From NCBI GenBank assembly GCA_963573385.1, contig CAUYLG010017979.1, positions 23,742 through 87,741 of the forward strand: a DNA stretch of 64,000 nucleotides. The letters run 5' to 3'. Within the stretch, counting starts at the first letter, position 1; every line of letters starts with the position of its first letter. The position numbers were made by a program, and so were the translations under genes. This DNA comes from Cacajao melanocephalus. Its lineage: Eukaryota; Chordata; Mammalia; Primates; Pitheciidae. Below the pieces are notes generated by a model, which made no database searches, had not been told where the DNA came from, and saw only the letters and a list, made by a program, of their open reading frames with translations. This document shows positions 57,070 to 64,000 of this stretch, piece after piece.

Positions 57070-58655
57070 ACAAATTAGTAAGATATAATTATTAACTACT
57101 GGAAAAAACTTAATTACCATGATGCCAACCTCAAAGTTGTGTATCCAGAGCAGCCATATTTCATTTCCCATTAATTTGGCATCTTATGCCCACAAATTTT
57201 TCAAAATCCCTTTTAAACCCAAGGATATATATGTTTAGCCTGTATCCTATAGTAGCATGTGCTGTATGCTTACTGAAACCATATCAAGTAATTATAAAAT
57301 CATCAGATTCGAATCACAAAGAGATGTGCTATGGTTCTGGTATTCCAGAGTTTAGTAAAGAAATATACCACTTTGGCCCTCATTACAAACTTCTTAATTA
57401 CTTCCTAAAGTAAATAAATGGATTTTCTTTTGACTTTCTACTTATAATTAAAATACAGTCACTTCCCCTGGACTCGATTCTGTGCTCATAGAGGACTTTT
57501 ATGCTTTAATTACCTTATTGTATCAGCCACCCTCAATAATTCTCTTTTTATCCCACTGCAATAAACTTCACCATATTAGAATCCTTTACATTCTACTTCA
57601 GTTTTATATTATTAGTAGTAATCTAAAAATAGCTAACATTCCTAATATTTTACCATAAAAGAGAAAATAATTTGTTTTTCTCTTAAGACTATGCCACTTC
57701 CTTATTTCTATTACTGATTTGGTGTTTAATGTATAAATAGGGCATTACCCTAAGAATATCAACAATACTTTCAAAATTTAAATTTTATTTACAAAATAAT
57801 TAGCAAGCCTTATTTTTCCCTTCTAAAAAGTTCTTATTGACACCCAAGATCATCATTTTGTTGCCTCCTCTCCTTTACCTCATTCTTAAATGTGATACTG
57901 AGGCAAATATTTACAAATACATTTGTTATTAAACCATGTTTTATCATGAGCTCTATCATGAATTTGTGAAAATGCTTTAAATTCTATAAATCGTAAAAGA
58001 GAAAAGTAAGCTACAGACTTCCTTGATCATCCAGTTTTAAATAAATTGCTCTCTAGAGACAAAAAGCAAAATAGCAGAGACATTTTTATTTACACTCAAT
58101 CTTTCATCTAAGAACATATAATCTGTAAAAGTGACTATTACTCCAATTTTACCACCAAGGCATAGAATTACAGAGATTGAACTGAAGTGAATGCAAGAGC
58201 TTATCTAATCTAGCTTCTATCTCCAAGAATGACTGCATTTTAACAGTCAAAGAGATACATCCATCTTCTCTATTTTTTCAAAATCTCCAGGGAAGATGTT
58301 ATAACTTGCCTTAGCAATTTGCTCGGTTGTGTAATATCCCTTGTTTTACTCATAATCCAAATCTACAGATAAGAAGGAAATAAAACTGAAGTTTCCCAGC
58401 TCCTCGATAAATGCTCTTAAGCAGTTGTGGTTGTAAAACAACCACAAAAATAAATAAATAATGAAGTAGATATTTTGATTAAAATTCCTACATCTAGTGA
58501 ATTATTCACCTGTTCCAAGTAACATTTCAATTTGAAAAAGTCTTATATAACAAAACTATCTTGATTTAATAATAAAAATTTTCCATTAGAAACAAAAATA
58601 ATTTCTGTTAGGTGTATATTATGAGTCCCAAAGATGAGACTAGAAAATATTTAAT
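57070..58655. other. Intronic sequence, nothing recognised
   Basis: An A-run at 57056-57071 is the only low-complexity piece of note. No exon or repeat supported. Confidence 0.5.
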
Positions 58656-58859
58656 GGGGTTCAACTCAAAGATGGCCAAATAGGAACAGCTCCGCAGCAC
58701 AGTTCCCAGCGAGAGCAATGCAGAAGGCAAGTGATCTTTGCATTTCCAACCGAGGTACCAGGTTCATCTCAATGGGACTGGTTGGACAGTGGGTGTAGCC
58801 CAAGGAGGGCAAACCAAAGCAGGGTTATAAATAAACCTGCCTCACCCAGGAAGTGCAAC

Positions 58860-58921
58860 GGGCCAGAGGGCACTCCCTCCTACCCAAGGGGGGCCAGAGG
58901 GCACTCCCTCCTACCCAAGGG
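58860..58921. repeat. 31-bp tandem duplication in the L1 5' UTR
   Basis: gggccagagggcactccc and the rest of a 31-base unit occur at 58860-58890 and 58891-58921 with no difference. Confidence 0.97.
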
Positions 58922-59985
58922 AGGCCATCGGACACCTCCGGCCACTCCAGAGCTCTGGTTCTGATGCTGTGCTTCTCCTGCAGTCTTTGCAGCCCACAGA
59001 CCAGGAGATCCCTGCATGCTGACAGGCACGGAGGGTTTCCAGGACAAATCTGGGGAGCCATTCAGCCGGCGCCATGAGTTCCCAGCACATATCTGAGCAG
59101 CTGTTTTGACTGGCACCTGGTGCGCCTGCGAGACAGAGTCACCCATACACCTGAGAGAAAGGGGGCTGAAGGTGGGGAGCCAGGTGATCAGGTTCCGCAG
59201 GTCCCACCCCTACAGAGACCAGCAAATTGAATCCCACTGGCTTGCGATTTTCACAGCCAGCACAGCATTTTGAGCTTGACCCTGGATGGTCGAGCTCCAT
59301 GGGAGGAAGGGTATCTGCCATTACTGAGGCAGCTCTAACCCTACCTGTGTAAGCAAAAGCACAAAGAAGTTTAAATAGCAGCTGGGGGGAGCCCGCGGCA
59401 GCTCAACAACACCTCTGCAGGCAGACTATGACTAGAATCCCTTCTTGCTGGGCAGAGCATCTCTGAAAAAAGGCAGCAACCTGTCAGGGACTTATAAATA
59501 AAGCCACACCTTCCTGAGACAGAGCACCTGGGAAAAGGAGTGGTTGTGAGTTCTGCTGCAGCAGACTTAAATGTCCCTGCCCAGCAGCTCAGAAGGGAGC
59601 AATGGCGCTCACAGCACACAGCACTTGAGCTCTGACAAGGGATGGACTGCCTTCTCAAGCGGCTCCTTAATCCCTGTATATCAGAGTGATCTCATACAGG
59701 AGAGCTCTGGCTGACATCTGGCAAGTTATCCTTCTGGGACAAAGCTACCAGAGGAAGGAAAAGACAGCAATCCTTGCTGTTCTGCAACCCCCGTGGGTGA
59801 TTTCCAGGCAAGCAGGGTCTGAAATGGACCTCCAGCAGTCCTGCAGCAGAGGGGCCTGACTGTCAGAACAAATACTAAAAAACAAAGAAATAGCCTCAAC
59901 ATCAACAAAAAGGACGACCACTCAGAAATCCCATCTGAAAGTCACAACTTCAAAGACCAAAGGTAGATAAATCCAAGAAGAGAAG

Positions 59986-60977
59986 ATGGGAAGAAACCAA
60001 CACAAAAAAGATGAAAACACCAAAAACCAGACCACTCCTCCTCCAAGGGAACACAACTCCTCACCAGCAAGGGAACAAAACTGGATGGAGAATGAGTCTG
60101 ATGAACTGACAGAAGCAGGCTTCAGAAGGTGGGTAATCACAAACTTCTCCAAGCTAAAGGAACATGTTCTAACCCAATGCAAAGAAACTAAGAACCTTGA
60201 TAAAAGGTTAGATGAAATACTAACTAGAATTACCAGCTTAGAGAAGAACATAAATGACTTGATGGAGCTGAAAAACACAGCATGAGAACTTCACGAAGTG
60301 TACACAAGTTTCAATAGCCGAATCAATCAAGAAGAAGAAAAGATATCAGAGATTGATGATCAACTCAATGAAATAAAACGAGAAGGCAAGATTAGAGAAA
60401 AAAGAATGAAAAGAAATGAATAAAGCCTCCAAGAAATATGGGATTATGTGAAAAGACCTAATCTATGTTTGATAGGTATACCTGAATGCGATGGGGAGAA
60501 TGGATCCAAGCTGGAAAACACTCTTCAGAATATTATTCAGGACAACTTCCCCAACCTAGCAAGGCAGGCCAAAATTCAAATACAGAAATACAGAGAACAC
60601 ACCACAATGATAGTCCTCAAGAATAGCACCCTAAGGCACATAATCATCAGATTCACCAGGTTGAAACGAAGGAAAAAATACTAAGGGCAGCTAGAGAGAA
60701 AGGTCGGGTTACCCACAAAGGGAAGCCCATCAGACTCACAGCAGATCTCTCAGCAAAAACCCTACAAGCCAGAAGAGAGTGGGGGCCGATATTCAACATC
60801 CTTAAAGAAAAGAACTTTCAACCCAGAATTTCATATCCAGCCAAAGTAAGCTTCATAAGTGAAGGAGAAATAAAATCCTTTATGGACAAGCAATTGCTGA
60901 GAGACTTCATCACCACCAGGCCTGCCTTACAAGAGCTCCTGAAGGAAGCACTAAACATGGAAAGGAACAATCAGTAG
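59986..60977 (+). pseudogene. L1 ORF1 remnant
   Basis: ORF1p is an RNA-binding trimer (coiled coil, RRM, C-terminal domain) needed for L1 movement. The ATG at 59986 opens a frame ending in TGA at 60283-60285. A further in-frame TAA follows at 60421, then a readable segment resumes (60448-60684, with SLQEIWDYVKRP-type text just before it) and shifts frame near 60590-60680. The usual end of ORF1 (MERNNQ then TAG) is at 60960-60977. The coiled-coil N-terminal part is open for 99 codons. At least two stops and one or more frameshifts make it non-functional. Confidence 0.9.
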
Positions 60978-61071
60978 CAGCCACTGCAAAAAATGTACCG
61001 AATGATAAAGATCACTGACACAATGAAGAATCTATGTCAACTAATGGACAAAACAACCAGCTAGCATCAAA

Positions 61072-64000
61072 ATGGCAGGCTCAAATTCACTCCTAACAAT
61101 ATTAACCTTAAATGTAAAGGGGCTAAATGCCCCAATCAAAAGACACAGACTGGCAAATTGGATAAAAAGTCAAGACCCATCAGTGTGCTGTATTCTGCAG
61201 ACCCATCTCACGTGCAAAGACACACATAGACTCAAAATAAAGGGATGGAGGAAGATATACCAAGCAAATGGAGAGAAAAAAAAAAAAAAAAAGCAGGGGT
61301 TGCAATCCTAGTCTCTGATAAAACGGACTTTAAACCAACAAAGATCAAAAGAGACAAAGAAGGGCATTACATAATGGTAAAGGGATCAATGTACCAAGAA
61401 GAGCTAAGGATCCTAAATATATATGCACCCAATACAGGAGCATCCAGATACATAAAGCAAGTTCTTAATGACCTACAAAGAGACTTAGACTCCCACACAA
61501 TAATAGTGGGAGACTTTAACACTCCACTGTCAATATTAGACAGATCAATGAGACAGAAAATTAACAAGGATATCCAGGACATGAACTCAGATCTGGACCG
61601 AGCAAACCTAATAGACATCTACAGAACTCTTCACCCCAAATCCACAGAATATATATTCTTCTCAGCACTACATCACACTTACTCTAAAATTGACCACATA
61701 ATTGGAAGTAAATCACTCCTCAACAAATACAAAAAAACAGAAATCATAACAACCAATATCTCAGACTACAGTGCAATCAAATTAGAACTCAGGATTAAGA
61801 AACTCACTCAAAATCGCAAAACTACATGGAAACTGAACAACCTGCTCCTGAATAACTACTGCATAAATAATAAAATGAAGGCAGAAATAAAGATGTTCTT
61901 CAAAACCAATCAGAATGTAGACACAATGTATGAGAATCTCTGGGACACATTTAAAGCAGTGTCTAGAGGGAAATTTATAGCACTAAATGCCCACATGAGA
62001 AGCGAAGAAAGTTCTAAAATCAACATCCTATTGTCAAAATTTTTAAAAAAAACTACAGGAGCAAGACCAAACAATTTCAAAAGCTAGCAGGAAACAAGAA
62101 ATAACTAAGATCAGAGCAGAACTGAAGGAGATAGAGACACAAAAAACCCTTCAAAACATCAATAAATCCAGGAGCTGGTTTTTTGAAAGGATCAACAAAA
62201 TAGACCGCTAGCCAGATTAAGAAAAAAGAAAAGAGAGCATAATCAAATAGATGCAATAAAAAATGATAAAGGGGATATCACTACCCATTCCACAGAAATA
62301 CAAACTACCATCAGAGATTACTACAAACAACTCTATGCACATAAACCAGTAAATCTAGAAGAAATGGATAAATTCCTGGACACTTACACCCTCCCAAGAC
62401 TAAACCAGGAAGAAGCTGAATCCCTAAATAGACTAATAACAAGGTCTGATGTTGAGGCAGCAATTAATAGCCTACCAACCACAAAAAGGTCCAGGTCCAT
62501 ACAAAGAGGAGCTGTACCCCTCCTTCTGAAACTATTCTAAACAATATATTTAAAAAAGGAATACTCCATAATTCATTTTATGAGACCAACATCATCCTGA
62601 TACCAAAATCTGGCAGAGACACAACTAAAAAAGAAAATTTCAGGCCAATATCCATGATGAACATTGACGCAAAAATCTTCAATAAAATACTGGCAAACCA
62701 AATGCAACAACACATCAAAAAGATCATCCAACACAATCAAGTAGGCTTCATCCTGGGGATGCAAGACTGGGTCAAAATATGCAAATCTACAAACGTAATC
62801 TATCACATAAACAGAACCAAAGACAAAAACCACATGATTATCTCAATAGATGCAGAGAAGGTCTTCGACAAAATTCAACAGCCTTTTATGCTGAAAACTC
62901 TCAATAAACTAGGTATTGATGGAATGTAACTCAAAATAATAAAAGTTACCTATGACAAACCCACAGCCAATATTATACTGAATGGACAAAAACTGGAAGC
63001 ATTCCCTTTGAAAACTGGCACTAAACAAGGGTGCCCTTTCTCACCATTCCTATTCAACATAATATTGGAAGCTCTAGCCAGAGTAATCAGGCAAGAAAAG
63101 GAAATGAAGGGTATTCAATTAGAAAAAGAGGAAGTCAAATTGTCTCTATTTGCAGATGACATAGCATCTCAGCCCAAAATCTCCTTAAGATGATAAGCAA
63201 CTTCAGCAAAGTCTCAGGATAAAAAATGAATGTGCAAAAATCACAAGCATTCCTATTGCTACACTCCCATTCACAATTGCTACAAAGAGACTAAAATACC
63301 TAGAAATACAATAAAGGACATGAAGGACGCCTCTTAAAGGAGAACTACAAAACCACTGCTCAATGAAATAAGAGGGGACACAAACAGATGGAAAAACATT
63401 CCATGCTCATGGTTAGGAATAATCAATATCGTGAAAATGACCATACTGCCCAAAGTAATTTATAGATTCAATGCTATCCCCATCAAGCTACCATTGACCT
63501 TCTTCATAGAACTGGGAAAACCCACTTTAAACTTCATATGGAACCAAAAGAGAGCCCACATAGCCAAGACAATCCTAAGCAAAAAGAGCAAAGCTGGAGG
63601 CATCACACTACCTGACTTCAAACTATACTATAAAGCTACAGTAATCAAAACAGCATGGTACTGGTACTGAAACAGAGATATAGACCAATGGAACAGAACA
63701 GAGGCCTTGGAAGTAACGCCACACATCTACAACCATCTGATCTTTGACAAACTTGACAAAAACGAGCAATGGGGAAAAGATTCCCCATTTAATAAATGGT
63801 GTTGGGATAACTGGCTAACCATGGGCAGAAAGCTGAAACTGGACCCATTCCTTACAACTCATACAAAAATTAACTCCAGATGGATTAAAGATTTAAACAT
63901 AAGACCTAACACAGTAAAACCCCTAGAAGAAAACATAGGCAAAACCATTTAGGACATAGTCATAGGCAAGGACTTCATGACTAAACCACCAAAAGCAATG
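61072..64000 (+). pseudogene. L1 ORF2 remnant (endonuclease and reverse transcriptase), runs off the window
   Basis: ORF2p normally has an AP-like endonuclease, then reverse transcriptase. ATG at 61072; the endonuclease text is clear ([20 protein letters not shown] near 61510). An A-run at 61269-61290 shifts the frame. The next frame stays open to a TAG at 62085. Further damage: a deletion near 62490-62510 in the segment before the reverse transcriptase core, a stop at 62927-62929, a deletion right after the catalytic FADD (about 63148-63160) that removes roughly 20 bases, and a TGA at 63668-63670. The readable end at 63950 is in the C-terminal third; the cysteine-rich tail lies beyond the window. 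Confidence 0.92.

Larger units (their letters stand above)
58656..64000 (+). mobile_element. Primate-age L1 with intact 5' end, inactive (L1PB/old L1PA-like)
   Basis: Starts with gggg and the conserved aagatggcc at 58669-58677 (the YY1 site at the L1 5' end). A 5' UTR of about 1.33 kb, ORF1, a short spacer and ORF2 follow; the element leaves the window inside ORF2. ORF1 begins MGRNQHKKDE and continues to a region containing WVITNFSKLKE, which is of an older primate type than the human-specific L1PA1. Stops and frameshifts in both ORFs show it cannot move. The 3' end and target-site duplication lie outside the window. Confidence 0.95.

Noticed and set aside
59986..60285. 99-codon frame with good start
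   Set aside because: It is the N-terminal part of a broken L1 ORF1.
61245..62087. 280-codon open frame, the longest in the window
   Set aside because: It is the endonuclease-to-linker part of L1 ORF2 after a frameshift, not a host gene.

Overview
This window is almost certainly primate genomic DNA, most likely human or another ape or Old World monkey. It holds eleven Alu elements of more than one age class, a THE1/MST-type MaLR element, a primate-age full-5'-end L1, and mammalian-wide fossils (L2, L3/CR1, MIR, MLT1, MER1/MER2/MER5-like). There is no bacterial-style gene content. Coding potential is tiny compared with length, and the DNA between repeats is AT-rich and intron-like.

The only host gene I can support is on the minus strand. 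Two short exons at 35592-35685 and 11692-11858 have good splice sites and matching phases, and together encode most of a doublecortin (DCX) domain. I assign them to DCDC1 (the long DCDC1/DCDC5 gene) from the protein motif and from memory of the family, not from a search. The rest of the window would then be introns of that gene: about 11.7 kb downstream of the second exon, a 23.7-kb intron between them, and about 28 kb upstream of the first.

Layout. 1-4.5 kb: old L1 tail, two Alus, L2 and hAT fossils. 4.5-15.6 kb: AT-rich sequence with few repeats and one DCX exon. 15.6-20.4 kb: two Alus and a candidate retrocopy of an unidentified mRNA. 20.4-26.2 kb: MaLR/ERVL LTRs, L3/CR1 and a 3' L1. 26-35 kb: microsatellites, Alus, two MIRs and a MER2. 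35.6 kb: the other DCX exon. 38-45 kb: L1, MER1-like, an L2/CR1-like coding fossil, and a 2.6-kb two-LTR THE1-like element with an Alu in one LTR. 46.4-52.5 kb: an old minus-strand L1 that received at least three later insertions: an L1 3' end, a full-length cytochrome c processed pseudogene, and a solo THE1-like LTR. 54.8-57 kb: MER5A, Alu and an L1M/HAL1-type ORF1 fossil. 58.66-64 kb: a near-complete but inactivated primate L1 that runs off the window.

Nothing here looks like an undescribed functional system. The most informative items are the phase-matched DCX exons, the cytochrome c pseudogene that keeps ancestral residues, the datable nested insertions, and a perfect 19-bp inverted repeat that looks like a template-switch mutation. 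Repeat names come from remembered consensus patterns; boundaries are accurate to a few tens of bases unless a target-site duplication is given.
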